Positions 44,701-64,000 of a stretch of 64,000 nt of DNA are shown piece after piece. The translations under genes and the position numbers were made by a program. The stretch comes from Gavia stellata (Eukaryota > Chordata > Aves > Gaviiformes > Gaviidae). The DNA is taken from contig NC_082603.1 in NCBI RefSeq assembly GCF_030936135.1, forward strand, positions 26,626,880-26,690,879, in the 5' to 3' direction. The notes below the pieces were generated by a model, which was not told where the DNA came from, made no database searches, and saw nothing but the letters and a program-made list of their open reading frames with translations. The stretch's first letter is position 1, and the number at the start of each line of letters is the position of its first letter.

Positions 44701-47700
44701 TCGTTTTCATCCAGGGACACCCAAACCAAGCTCCAGTATATAACACAAATTCTGACACCACTCAGATTTTTGGTTCCTGCATCAACCAAATTAAACCTAT
44801 GTTTTAGAAAGAGATCAGATTTTGGCCAAAATGTGTCAAGCAATGGAGAAATTTAAAATGCCCCATAGCTGTGTTATAATAGAAGAGATTTACTTCTCAT
44901 AAAGAAACTTGCCTCATAATTAATTCAAGCAGTCGGCTGAGAATTTTTGCCTGAATTTTGCTCCAATTGATTGACTGATGCTTTTTTTAATTGTAATTAG
45001 AGGTCTGAGGAAAACCAGTAAAAAGATGAGCTTCCGAAGTTCCAGAATATCCTTGCAGATACTTTTTTACGTTCTTATCTCCGTTTATATCTATTTTTTA
45101 AGAAGATATTCAATGCATCAAACTATCCCTAAAATAGATAAAGAAGTAGTTGCAAAAAGCCACCACTCATTTCCTCACAAAGGAAACCAAACACCGAGCA
45201 CCCGGCAAGACTCCCCTGCCCTTCTGCACCTCCCGAGGGCTGAGGACCCGCAGGAGCGATGGTCCCCTGTGCCGCGGGTGTCACCCGGCAAGTGACCACC
45301 AGAGAGACAAGCAAAGCCCAGCAGACAGCCCAGATGCCTCAGCATGGGATGCACGTCCCTACAAACTGCTCCTGTTCAGACTCATCATCTGGTACCTATT
45401 TTTCCCTCAAAAATTCTGAGCCCAGCAAATTCACATGAGCTAGAACCTGCAGGATTGGGCCCAATCTACACACCTGCGAGCAGAAACTTGGTTATAACCA
45501 AGTATCTCTGAATCTTTAATACCTAATGTAATCGCAAGTCAAAAGCTCTAGTCAGACACTGTGATTTGATGGACTTTCACCGCAGCCGCTAAGCCTCTGA
45601 ATGGAAGCCCAGCCAAAAAGACCTTCTTGTGCCGGGGCTGGGACAAGCCCTGTCCCCCGGGGCTGCGGGCTGAACGGACCGGGCAGCGAGTGAGGAGAGA
45701 GGGACTGACGAACGCAGATAATGCCCTGAGCCTATCATTTCGGACCGTCTTATTTTAGAGTGATGTGGAGTATGATTTGATCTGATTTTAGATCAGCCGG
45801 GTAGAAGGAAAGCAACAGCCAGCTAGAAAGAAGGAAAATTAATTGTCCGGCAATTGAAATACAGCGTTTACAATTGCTAAAGAGAAAACACGTTTCAATG
45901 GATCTCATTTGTACGGGCTGTTAACTCTGCAGATAAACGTGTCAGCCTTTCACATCCAAACTGTTCTCGCAAATACCCCTTTGCGTGGGCAGCGCTGCCG
46001 CCTGCACGCAGCCTCCCACAGCCCACGCCGGCTGCCTGGGAGCAGGCAGCGGGATCCTGCCCTGCCTTCTCTCTGCCTTCCTTTCTTTACACTTATCCTG
46101 CCAGTCCGACAGGGATCCCCGCAGCTGGGATCTCTGCTCGGACACCGGGCCGTCACCCCCCCATCTGCTCCCAGGCTCTGGCACAAGACCGGGCACGGGG
46201 TATTTCTCCACGGCAGGGTGTGGATAGACACCAAATCAAGCTGCAGACAAAAAAGCTGCTGGCAAAGGGACCAGCCACAATCCAGCTGTGACCCTGCAGA
46301 CTTCAGCACAGGTTTAGCTCTTTGTTTCTAGGCGGTTTAAAGGCGGGTGGGATCTTTCTGCCCAAGCCTGTGGTCTGCGTTACGAACATCTCCTGGCTGA
46401 AAGGAGGCAAACACAGCATGTCACTGCAACGGCCCTGATCCAGCCTCTGCACTTCAGCAAGGACTTAATTTCAGTGGCTTCCTTCGGATTTAATCTCTAA
46501 GCAATTTGCAGAACAGGGATGTAATTAACCATACGCTGAACTGCTTTGCTGCGTGAAAGCAAATCCACCGAGCGGGCTGCTTGCTGGTCATCAGTCGGGA
46601 CGGATCTGGGCTCTGCTCTGCAGAGCCTTACCGGGGGGGGCTACCCTGCCACCGCAGGCATCCTAGTCGCCTTTTACAATTTGGGGTTTTAATCCCAGCG
46701 CGTGGCATCCCGCAGCAACTTGCCCCCTTCAGCAGATGTGGGGAACCCCCCAAAGAGCCAGCGCAGGGGCGAAACGCTCTCACCGTCGGTGATCTCCATC
46801 TCGTAGGGAGAGGGTCTCCTCTTCACCCGGTTGCTGCCGTACATGGAGAAGGAGTCCGGTTCCCCGAAAAACCCGCTGCAAACGAAAGGCAGAGGGGCCG
46901 TGAGGACACACCGGCATCCCCCCCCCAGCCCGGCCCCCCGCGGGGCGGAAGCGCCCGGGGCCGGTGGGAAGCCGGGCGGCTCCGTGACCTCGGAGGGAGC
47001 TCAAGGCTCACGAAGCGGAGCCCGGGGTCGTGCGGCGACACGACACGCAGCCGCCCGGGGACACGCACCGAGGGACTCCAGCCCTTGCGCGGGCTGGGGG
47101 ATGCGGGCGGCGTGGGGCAGGCGGGCTGGCGGCTCCCGGGCAGAACCCCCCCTCCTCGCGGCTCTCTGCCCCCCAGCCGCCGGGCACGGACGCCCACCCG
47201 GGCCGGGTCCGCACCGCAGCCCCCCCCCCCAGGAGAGGAGAGGGCAGCGGGGCGCGGGGGGCTCCGTCCCCGCACAGGCGGGCTGCGCTCCGCCCCTGCC
47301 AGAGCGTTTTCTGTTTTCGCTTATTTGCGGGACTCATCGGAGGACGGAGAGAGCCCGGGGAGCTCCGAGGATCTAAACCAGCCCTCGACAAGTGCCGCGT
47401 TTACTGACGGACCGCTTTGCTCTGCCCGGGGCATTTCTACCGTGATTTTTTTTTTTTTTTTTTTCCCTAGGAACGACAGTTTTTCGTTTCGGGTTATTTT
47501 TTCCCCCCTTTCTTCCTTTGCAAAGTTGCATGCAAACCCGCGATGACTAAGCGCCGAGCCCCGCGCGGAGGAAGGGGTGCTGCTGCTGCCGCCCCCCTCC
47601 CTCCCTCCCTCCCTCCCGCCCCGGCACCGAGCCCCGCAGCCGAGCGGGGCTCCCCTCGGGTTGCCCCGCCGGGGGTGGGGTGGGGGAGTCACGGACCTGT

Positions 47701-48121
47701 TGATGGTGGCCAGCGGCTGGCCCAGGTTGTAGAGCATGGCCCTGCCGGGGGGCTGCAGCGGGAGCGCGGGGGGGCTCAGCTGCACCATGCGGGCCTCGCA
47801 GGCGGCCTCGGCGGCGCGGCACGGCTCGGCGCCCGGCGCTCTCTGCATCGCCTCCCCCGCCGCCTCCCGGCTTTTTATGTCCAGGGAGCCCCCCCGGCGC
47901 ACCAGCTCGATGACGGGCACGGGGGCGGCGGGGGGCCCGGGGGAGGGCCGGCCCGCCTCCTTGGACGCCCCGTTGAGCAGCAGCTGGGGGTCCGCCGGCG
48001 CCTCCATGCCCCCGCGGCTGCTCTCCGGCTCGCTCGTGGTCTCCGCTTCCGAGTCGTGCCGCCGGGGGGGGCGGGCATCGCGGGGGTCACTGGGGGGCGG
48101 CGGGGCGGGAGGCCTGTCCAT
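41745..48121 (-). CDS. TAL1/SCL bHLH transcription factor, 3 coding exons, complete
   Basis: Class II basic helix-loop-helix factor that pairs with E-proteins and joins LMO2, LDB1 and GATA1 to specify blood and endothelium. Coding exons in transcription order: 48121-47697, 46875-46784, 42163-41745; 936 nt, 311 residues. The proline-rich N-terminus ends in the conserved VQLSPPAL motif (Ser116, equivalent to the human Ser122 MAPK site). The second exon encodes GFFGEPDSF and [14 protein letters not shown] (PKA-type Ser164; Met168 matches the start of the short human pp22 form). The third exon holds the bHLH (about 179-231), essentially identical to human, and the [18 protein letters not shown] tail. 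Start: the ATG lies 4 nt inside the exon, after a good acceptor; upstream in-frame codons lie beyond that splice site. The donor of the first coding exon is unusual, AG|GTCCGT. The first coding exon lies in a CpG-rich region. Confidence 0.98.
42164..46783 (-). other. TAL1 intron between second and third coding exons
   Basis: A 4.6-kb intron containing the CR1 LINE fragment at 43690-44025, an 18-bp perfect palindrome at 45486-45503 and AT-rich, possibly conserved DNA at 45480-45900. No exon was recognised inside. Confidence 0.6.
43690..44025 (+). mobile_element. CR1 LINE, 5'-truncated 3' fragment
   Basis: The last part of a CR1 non-LTR retrotransposon, antisense to TAL1. The frame shows the typical CR1 reverse-transcriptase tail, including [20 protein letters not shown] and [20 protein letters not shown], then the conserved 3' UTR ending near AATGATTCTGTGAT, the CR1 8-bp terminal repeat type. 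The reading frame is intact over about 75 codons, so the copy is only moderately old. A small tandem duplication of TTGGTAAAAATGC occurs near its end. The severe 5' truncation is normal for CR1. Confidence 0.93.
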
Positions 48122-48840
48122 CGTCCTGCGGAGAGAGGCAGCGGTGAGGGGCGGCCCCGGCTCGGGGGGGGGGTACCCCGCCCCGGGCACCGCCCCGACG
48201 TGGGGGGCGGGGGGGCGCTTCGGGGCTCGGGCTTCGCCAGCGAGAAATGGGGGGAAACGGGGGGAGGGCAGGGAAGGCGCTAATCGCCCCAGACCAATTA
48301 GAGTTTGCCGGCCCGGGACGAGCCCCGGCACCGCTGCGAGACGGGGCGGGGGTCCGCGGGGCTGCGCCGCCGAGCCGTGCGGCTCTCTGACGTCATGGAG
48401 CGCCCCGGCCCTGCCGTGACGTCACGGAGCCCCGCAGAACGGTGCGGCGCTGTGACGTCGCGCAGCTCCCCGGCCCCGCACGACGCACGGGGCGTCCGGG
48501 CCGAACACCCCCACCCCGCTCCGACCCCCCTCCGCAGCCGCGCAGCGGGGGCCCGAGCGGCGCCCGGCGCACCGCGGTGATCTACGCGGCTAGACGCGGA
48601 GGGCTGACACCATCGAGGCGGCTGATGCAGCGAGCGGGGCTCGGCCGGCACCCGGCGCGCCGCCCGACTGGGCGTTAAATTATGCGGCCAAATTACGGCC
48701 GGGCGGGAGGCGGCCCAGCCCCCCCGTTTGGGGGATTTCTCCCCGTTTTGGGGGCCCCGGCGGTGTTTGCCGCCCCGCGGAGCCAGCCCCATCGCGGCCC
48801 GGCCTGCCGGCAGCGGCCTCAGCCTCGCGGGCGACCGCCC
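46600..48840. other. CpG island over TAL1 coding 5' end
   Basis: CpG-dense DNA covers the first coding exon, its flanking intron and about 700 bp upstream. This is typical of the TAL1 locus in vertebrates and suggests a Polycomb-regulated developmental gene; the Polycomb part is general knowledge, not visible here. Confidence 0.7.
46876..47696 (-). other. TAL1 intron between first and second coding exons
   Basis: An 821-bp GC-rich intron with a T18 tract (about 47446-47464) and a CCCT-repeat run (about 47596-47620). Long frames here on both strands reflect GC richness. Confidence 0.7.
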
Positions 48841-50924
48841 CTCCTCCCATTTTTAGTTTTTAATATTATTTTTAATCAGCGAAATACACCTGAAGCCACT
48901 TTCGGGGGGGGAGGGGGGTAAGGCGGCCCATAACGGAGTCAATCCCCCGGTGCCGTCGCTACTGCAGGAAGGAGGAAGGGGCCCGGCGCTCGGCGCGGAG
49001 CAGCCCTCCATCCGCGGCCGCACATTGTCCCCTTCTCCCATTGAACGAACACTGTCGTGACAGGGCACCTCGCGCCGAGGGCAGGGAGCGATATCGCGAC
49101 TATCGCCATGCTGTTTCTCCCACCACCCATCTCGTTCGTTGGTTTTTTCCTATAAATAAAGGGCTTTGCGGAGCAGAGAGCTGCCACACACCGGGTCTCC
49201 TCCCCATCCTTCTCCCTCCTTTGCCTCGGGTAATTTTTTTTTTTTTTCGTTTCTGCGGGGCTGAATTGCGAGAGAAAACCTTTTTTTTTTTTTTTTTTTG
49301 GCCATATCTCACCATCTCTCTTAAAAAAAAAACCAAAAACCCACCCCAAATGCCCAACCTAAAGCACAAGCTCTCTGCCTTCCCTCCAGCCCCCTCCCCG
49401 CCAGCCCTCTAGAAAGAAAAATCTAATTGCCTATTCCGATATTGTATAGGAAGAGATTACTCACATGTGTCATATTTAAGTAGGGACACCGCAAGTCTCT
49501 CCTGTTTCAACAAAAGCGCTCTCAGTGTCAGGCTGAATTTACTCCTCCCCCTCAAGGTACTTACGACTTTACAGAGAGGAAGGACACCCGCATCGGGATA
49601 AAACTGCTAAATCCTGGGAGGAAGAGAAGGGGGAGAGAAAAAGAGGAGAGGGTGGATCTCGTGGGCCCGGATTGCCAGAGATCAGTGGAGAGAGGGGTGC
49701 AGGGGAGAGGGAAGGAGGGGACGGCACCCCGGGGCGGCCCCTGTTATAGGGGACAGCCGGCCACCCCCGGGTCCCCCCCGCCTCGCACACGGGGCCACGG
49801 CCTGGCGTGGAAAAAATAAATAGCTAAAAAAGGAGGAGAAACAAACAAAAGACAAAAAACAAGCCCTATATTTGGGGCGAATTGCTCGGGGGTTTTGGAC
49901 ACGTTGCAAGCCCGGTCTCCCCGGGAGGAAATCCCGGACGGGGCCGGAGACGGAGTTGTTTTTCTCCCGATGGGCTCGCAAAGAGCGGCGGCGGCGGCGT
50001 TTCTCCCACGCCCGGCTGGAAAATTTAATTCCTGAAGGCACAAATTTAATTCCTGCGGGGCCGGTTACGGGCAGCGCTCCCGCCCGAGGTGCCGCGACGG
50101 CCGGGGCCGGGCCGCCGGCGGGCTGAGCCCGCTCCCCGCCGCGGATCAACAGGAAGGCGAGGACGGTTCCCCCCCCGCCGCCAGCAAAATCACGAAAAAT
50201 AAGCTTTTCCCCTGCGTAAAAAACGAAATAATCCTGATGGCGTGTCCTCCCGCTTTCGTTAAAAACGAAATACACAAACCCGCAAAAATACCCGCAGCAT
50301 TTGGCCTTCATTTAGGGGTGATTTCGTTTAGAAAAATGGGGCGGGGGGGGGGGTGCATTAATTCCCCGCCCGCTGTTTTCTGCTCCGCAAAATCCTTTTG
50401 TTTTCCAGCCGCGGATCGGCAGGAAATTTCCAGCCCAGAAACGCACCTCTCCCGTGGGCCTTTTGCAGGGAAATTGCCCCAAAGCGGAGGGGCGGGAGGG
50501 AGCGGTATATGGGGGGAGGCCCCCCCGGGAACAAGCGAACGGGCCCTGGCCGTGGCCGGGCCGGGTCCTGGTGTCCCCCCCCCCGGAGAGAAGCCGGGCC
50601 CGGCGGGTGCTTCGCCCCCGGCTCCCCCGCGGCCGGTGCCACCCGCCCCCTCGCTGCCGCAGCCCGGGGGTCCCGGGGTGGGGGGAGCGCACCCCACATT
50701 TCCAAAGGGGAAAGCGTCTTCTCCTCCTCACCCGCCCCGCAGCAAAGAAGAAAAAAAAAGATTGAAACCCCACCGCGGAAAAGATTTGGTGTTCCCCCCA
50801 CCCCGCCTGTCTCTTACATGGGGCAGAAGCCCCCCAAGCACCCCTCGCTGCCCCCCGAAACCCCCCAAACCCCAACCCGCCACACCCACCGCCCCGGCCC
50901 GCTGCAGGGCCGGATTCCTCTCTA
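48126..50924 (-). other. TAL1 5' region with noncoding introns
   Basis: Intronic and 5' UTR DNA between the presumed first exon and the first coding exon. The acceptor before the coding exon (CTCTCTCCGCAG) ends at 48126. A strong donor at 49559-49564 implies a second noncoding first exon. Several A/T homopolymer tracts lie at about 49229-49330. No other gene was recognised. Confidence 0.55.
49565..49640 (-). other. Candidate TAL1 noncoding exon 1b (3' end)
   Basis: A consensus donor, GTAAGTACC, ends a minus-strand segment at 49565, about 1.4 kb downstream of the 1a-type donor. Mammalian TAL1 has promoters 1a and 1b about 1 kb apart, each with a noncoding first exon. The right-hand limit given is arbitrary because the start site cannot be seen. 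Confidence 0.4.
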
Positions 50925-50929
50925 CTCAC

Positions 50930-50990
50930 CATTTGCTTTTCATTGGGAAAAGTGAGTGGAGCCATTTTGTGGCCTACGCATCGCGGCTAT
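50930..50990 (-). other. Candidate TAL1 noncoding exon 1a
   Basis: The minus-strand segment with a YY1-like AAAATGGC core ends in a clean donor, ATG|GTGAGTAG, at 50930. It lies just downstream of two GATA motifs as in mammalian promoter 1a. The transcription start is estimated, not seen. Confidence 0.5.
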
Positions 50991-51150
50991 ATTTGTAGTA
51001 AGTGTTGGGTGGTTTCAGCCGGGTAGGCTCTAATTCCACATCACGTCCAGTTTCCTATTTAGTATGGAGAGCGGAACACTACTGCAATGTGGCCGAGAGA
51101 GATAAAACCCCAGCAGTGGCCCGCCTGCCCTGATAAGCTTCTAAACCCAT
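50990..51150 (-). promoter_or_regulatory. TAL1 promoter 1a with paired GATA sites
   Basis: On the minus strand, CTTATCAG (plus CTGATAAG at 51130-51137) and TTTTATCTC (plus GAGATAAAA at about 51109-51117) lie about 120-150 bp upstream of the presumed exon 1a, with an ETS-like AGGAAA core nearer the start. Mammalian TAL1 promoter 1a is activated through proximal GATA1 sites. The arrangement is seen; function is inferred. Confidence 0.55.
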
Positions 51151-53920
51151 TATTTATGAAATGATTCATTATTATTTGGCAATTTTATCGAAGGAAAGCG
51201 GAAAATTATTGCAGGGATATGCATAGGAATAACTCCGGAATGCATGCCTTCTAGCTTTTTATGTGTGTGTGCTTAGATGCTCTTAAAAAGACACTGGGAA
51301 AAAAAAAAAGAGTAATAAAAAATTGCACTGTGGCTGCCCGCATCTGAATAGCAATTCTTTATTTTAGTCCTCTTGGAGGTTATTATGCCCCTGCTTTTTT
51401 TTTTTTCCCCTCCTTTTTTTTTATTATTAAATATGGAACACCTACTCCGTTCTTAATTAAATTTAATGAGACAAAATAAATTGTTGGAGATGCTGAGAGG
51501 GAGGCAAGGGGTGTGGGCTGCTTTGGGACAAGAGGAGGTAAATAAAGCACATCGAGAGGAGATGTTTTGGAGAGAAGTGGCCCCATCCCCAGCCTTCCTC
51601 CCCCCACACCGTGTGTTTTCGCTGAAGGGCTAAATTGGGGCGAGCTGCCTGTCTCATCTCCCGTGCTGGGGCGGGGGGAGGCCGAGCATCCCTGCCGGGC
51701 CGGGGGATGCTGGGGCACGGGGAGCGGAGCGGGTACCGAGCCGGCACTCCTCGCCCTTGGGAAATTTGGGATGGGAACGGAGGGGAGAGCTCGGGGCCGG
51801 GGCCTGGGCCAAACCTGGAGGAGAGGGGCCTGGGGAAGGGGAGAAAGGGCTCTTGGCCGCCCCGGAGCAGCGCGGGCCAGCCAGCGGGGCTCGGGGGCCG
51901 GGACCGGCTGCGCGCCCCGTCGGGGCTGGGGCTTAGCCCGGCCCCGGCGGGCTCCGGGCCCGGGGGGGACGGGGACACCCCTGGCCTTCGCCAAAGCCGC
52001 CGTGCAAACGGGGCGGCTGCTGGGGGACGGGGAAGCGGGCGGGTGCGGGGGTCGGGTGCCCTACGCGGCTCTTGGAAGGCGACGGGCCGCCCCTGAAACC
52101 CTCCCCACATTGCCGAAGGGTCCCGGCAGAAGAAGGAGGGGAGGCGGGAATCCCTGGGAGGGTCCAGGGTTCGTTCCACCGGACCCCCACAGGTAAAGCG
52201 GTCCTAAAGACAGCGGCGAGGAGCGGTTTTCGGTAGCTCGGTGGATCGACCTGTCCGGGCAGCCGAAAATCAACGAAATCGCCACCGGAGCGGGGCAGGG
52301 AGGAGGGGGCCGGGGCTGAGCACCTCCCGGCACGGCCCCCGGTCCCTGCTGCGGGGCTGGGGCGAGGCTGCTGCCCTCGGCCGTGCGCGGAGCCCGGGGC
52401 GCGGGGGAGACGCCGCCGCCTCGTCCGCCGCCGGGGCGATGCGGACCGGCCGCACCTGCCGGGCGGCCCGTGTGGCGGGGCCGGCGGGGCTGGGGTGCGG
52501 GGTCGCTATTGTCTCCCCGCCACCTGCACGCCCTCCCGCAGGGGGAAATGCCGGAGCTGTTTTTCTTCCTTTCACTCCTTCCCCTCAGCCTCCCGCTCTG
52601 GACGCGGCCGTGGGAGAGGTTTCCACAAACCCTCTCCGCTCCCCCGCCCCGGGCGCGCCTGGGGTCGGGTCCCGGCAGGCAGGAGCCCGCACGATGCCGG
52701 CAGCGTGCGTGGGGCGGCGGGGCAGGGACGGTCACGACGCGGTGGAGAGCCCGCCGTGCCTCCCGCCAGGAAACACGACCATTTTCAAGCCGGCTCCTCT
52801 CACCAACAGGAAGCGTTAAAGATAGAACAGCCGGGGCTGGGCGGGGGAGATTAGGAAGCCGAGCATCTTCTCTGCACCCAGGGCCGCTGCGGGGCCATTC
52901 CCACCCGCGCCTGCCCCCGCTGGGGCGGGAGCCGTGGCCGCGGTCAGCCCACCTCCGCCCGCACGGCTGCCCCTCGCTGGGCAACCCCACCCCGAGCCTA
53001 ACGGGGACCCTGGTGTGGCAGGCGACGGGCTCCTTCCTCCCCCAGTGCCCTGCCACGGGTGGGCGTCCCGGTCACACCGAGCAACCAACCCAGGGCTCGC
53101 CCCCTCGCCGCACCTTCACAAGGCGAAGAGGCAGCAAGCCCTGCAGTGGAGGCAGGGAGCACCAAGCTTCAACAGAATAAAGAGGTCAGTGATGCTCCGA
53201 GCAGGCCCAAGACCTCCTGAGCTAGCACTATAAATATCTTCCTTTAATTATGACAAAGGATAGCTAGAAACAACGGAACCAAAAAAGAAGGAAAACCAAC
53301 AATAAAGCCTTACGCCCTGCTGCCCCTCCGCACGTGGCATTGCCTGAACAGGCGCTTGAGTTTGGTCCCCATAGCTCAGGCTTAACGAGGCCAGACCTGG
53401 CTTTCCGTGTATTTTTGCCTCCAAGCTGCAGTAGACGCTTCAGGAAAAAAAGGCCAGGCATCTTGAAATTACTCAGCACTACACTATGAAAGGAAAAGCC
53501 GCTTTAGGGAAGGGTGGGTTTTTGTTGTTTTGATCAAGTAAATTAACATTTCACTTGCTCAGAAGTTGCTGTCCAGGATTATATGATTTGTGTAACTTAA
53601 TATAACACCACACCCTTGTCCTGAGCTGTGTGCAAGTAGTTTGGCTTTTGTTTTCAATTTGGTTCTAGCCCTCCAGCGTTTGAAGAAAGTCTTTAAAATA
53701 TTAACCAATACAACTGTCATCTTCCTGTGTTTCCAGACATTTTACAATAGGAAACAAAGAACAAAACCCTACAACAATAGCTCAGAGGTATGAATTGCCT
53801 CATTCATCTCACTGGAATGTTCAAAAACATTAACTATTTTTTGACTGATTCAGCAGAAAACATGCTGCCAGATAATAAGCTCGTGCCTGATCCAGGGGTG
53901 ATTCAGGGACTGAGAAAGGT
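51151..53920. other. Intergenic between TAL1 promoter and STIL 3' end
   Basis: AT-rich DNA next to the promoter (51150-51480) gives way to a CpG-rich block at about 51630-53000. Frames up to 331 codons in that block are composition artefacts with no recognised domain. Mammalian TAL1 5' enhancers lie in this interval; I could not identify one here. Confidence 0.5.
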
Positions 53921-55682
53921 TTTATTTTTCAGCACAGCAAAGTAGCACCTTTCCTGAAAGGAAGCAGATACTCTTGTTGCTGGAAGAGGCTGCGTGAGAG
54001 GAGAGAAATTCTGAGACAGCTTGAAGGGGGCTGCTGCCTTCCTCCCTCTGTACTGGCTCTGAAATAGCAAATGGCTTATTTCACCCCAATCCTTAATCCA
54101 CAAAGGTGGTAGATGCTGGAAAAGTCTCTCATGTCATTGTAATGAATTAATGAGCAATTACTGCCCACTGAAACATGCCATGAACTAACAGTGCAGTCCT
54201 TTGGATTTGGACGGGAAAGGCCCAGGACTTCAGTGTGGGGTGTTTCAATCTCTAGTTTAGCACTTGGAACAGGAAAGACAAGGTCAGCAAGTTTGAACTT
54301 CTGTTGAGACAATGCCATCATTAAAACAAAGTTCGTTCAAACTCCCGTTAAAGCATGTTGATGGGCTACAGCCAGTGAGAAAACAGATGGCTTGGCCATC
54401 ATTCTGCACTGTCCTCCTGTCACGAATGGTGGGAATGGGAATGAATTGCCGCTTCCAGCGCTGGCGTCTCATTTCCAAGACCACAAGGTCAGGACAGAGG
54501 TGCGTCACACCACAGTCACATACTCACCAAAGGCGGACAGAGCTGTCCCAGCCAGCACTGGGCACACCTGGGCTTTCCAGCACCAGCGGGTTACTGTGTA
54601 ACATAAGACAACACACCAGTAACCACAAAAATACCTACTACACCTAAAAATTGAACAGAAGTCAAAGTCTTAACAGAAATGGAATCATTAAACAATAAAT
54701 ACCTGAATTCCTCAGCTTGTGGAATATTATCATCACAGGGTGATGGAAAAGGGCTGTTTCATTACTAGACTGTAGTGCTTGATAACAGAATATTTGTATG
54801 TTAACACAAAACAAAGCAAAATCAATTATTTTCGCTTATCCTACCACCCAGTATTGGAATTCTTGAAGAGTTCAGTAGCCAGTGACACCCTCACACTTCC
54901 AGTTAGCCATTCTAAAGAATGACTGGGAAGTGGCAAATGTGTTAAATAAAAGCTACAGCAGACAACTGAAGATTATTTTTTTTAATGGAATCTTTGACCT
55001 TTATGAACAATATGTACTTCTTAAATAAATAGAAAACATTCATTCAGAAAAAAAATAAATCACAAAACTTTTTAAAAAGTTTAAAAGTGCTAGTTTTTCC
55101 AATTTCCTTCCAAGACTTCATGATACAGAGAGTTATATGTGTCATTTTGGCTGAATTCAAAATAATTTTATGCAAAGTAAAGGCACAGTTATACTTCCCC
55201 TCCCACCAGATACAACCCCCCCACAGTAATCCAACCATTTCAGCAAATTTCTAGAAATTAGTGCTTTAGCTCTGTTACCGCTGCTCTGCCACACACTATA
55301 TCGATGGCTCACAGTTGGCACAAATGTGTAAAAGTCAGTGTTTAAAAAAAGTCAACAGAAGAACATTTAAATAAGCATCATTGTTAAAAGTGTATTAAGA
55401 GTACATCTTGGGCTCAAGTTGATTCACCTTTTAGGTAGTTTAAAATCACACCTAACTGTAAACAAAAGTGCACACAAACTTCAATGCTGCTCAGCACTGA
55501 CTCAACCAGGCATTTAGAGGCAGCTGTCCCAGACCTGAAATCTCAGTTCTGCAAGTTTTACGCTTCTACAACAGAGTGACCTCTTCAAAGATAGCTTAAT
55601 CCTTGGTTTCCTGTAGTCTCTTACAGAGAGGTCCCTCTCAGATTTGAAACAGTGGTTGCCAGCCATCTCGGGGGGGGGGTGC
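53921..55682 (-). other. STIL 3' UTR with candidate poly(A) signals
   Basis: After the STIL stop codon the minus strand offers ATTAAA at 54981-54986 (3' UTR about 0.7 kb) and AATAAA at 53921-53926 (about 1.76 kb). The A/T-rich composition suits a 3' UTR; which signal is used cannot be told. Confidence 0.5.

Positions 55683-64000
<8,318 letters not shown>

Noticed and set aside
47664-47690. Possible G-quadruplex near the TAL1 donor
   Set aside because: Three long G runs are seen, but a clear fourth run at suitable distance is missing.
46581-48331. Overlapping frames of 321 and 246 codons on the plus strand and a 336-codon minus frame
   Set aside because: The plus frames are GC-rich shadows of TAL1. 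The minus frame is the TAL1 exon extended through its splice sites into flanking noncoding DNA.
52061-53180. Frames of 331 codons (-) and 265 codons (+) upstream of TAL1
   Set aside because: CpG-rich composition explains them; no recognisable domain and no splice or start context.

Overview
The window looks like nuclear DNA from a bird. Its genes are spliced vertebrate genes, in the order CYP4 > PDZK1IP1 < TAL1 < STIL known from the amniote TAL1 locus. The TAL1 protein rebuilt from the exons is 311 residues and bird-like, and the one clear mobile element is a 5'-truncated CR1 LINE of the avian type. Coding exons are short islands in about 64 kb of mostly noncoding DNA, so I placed exons by splice sites, reading phase and protein similarity rather than by ORF length.

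Layout: 1-1850 is upstream DNA with a small promoter just before a complete 12-exon CYP4 gene (2031-9518, +). From 10.3 to 17.1 kb is intergenic DNA holding a dense cluster of GATA/E-box composite motifs at about 12.9-13.2 kb. PDZK1IP1 (17571-24103, -) has four coding exons. From 24.1 to 39.0 kb is intergenic DNA with a second candidate blood enhancer (28.67-28.72 kb), a roughly 545-bp mosaic polypurine repeat (32.83-33.38 kb) and an orphan CpG island with a CTCF-like motif (33.44-33.80 kb). TAL1 (39.0-51.1 kb, -) has a long 3' UTR, three coding exons and at least two likely noncoding first exons in a broad CpG-rich region. The 3' half of STIL (55683-64000, -) runs off the right edge.

How the parts relate: TAL1 is the bHLH master regulator of blood and endothelial development. 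In mammals its control elements are spread across the STIL-TAL1-PDZK1IP1-CYP4 interval. The cluster at 13 kb lies about 38 kb 3' of the TAL1 promoter, beyond PDZK1IP1, which is where the mammalian '+40' erythroid autoregulatory enhancer sits. Its motif arrangement fits binding by TAL1/E-protein/LMO2/LDB1/GATA1. This is the most interesting signal in the window, and calling it the avian +40 element is inference. Two protein-level oddities also stand out: the CYP4 enzyme has Ala where covalent-heme CYP4s have Glu, and STIL lacks the C-terminal KEN degron of human STIL. I found no sign of a wholly new biological system, CRISPR array, or tRNA or rRNA gene.
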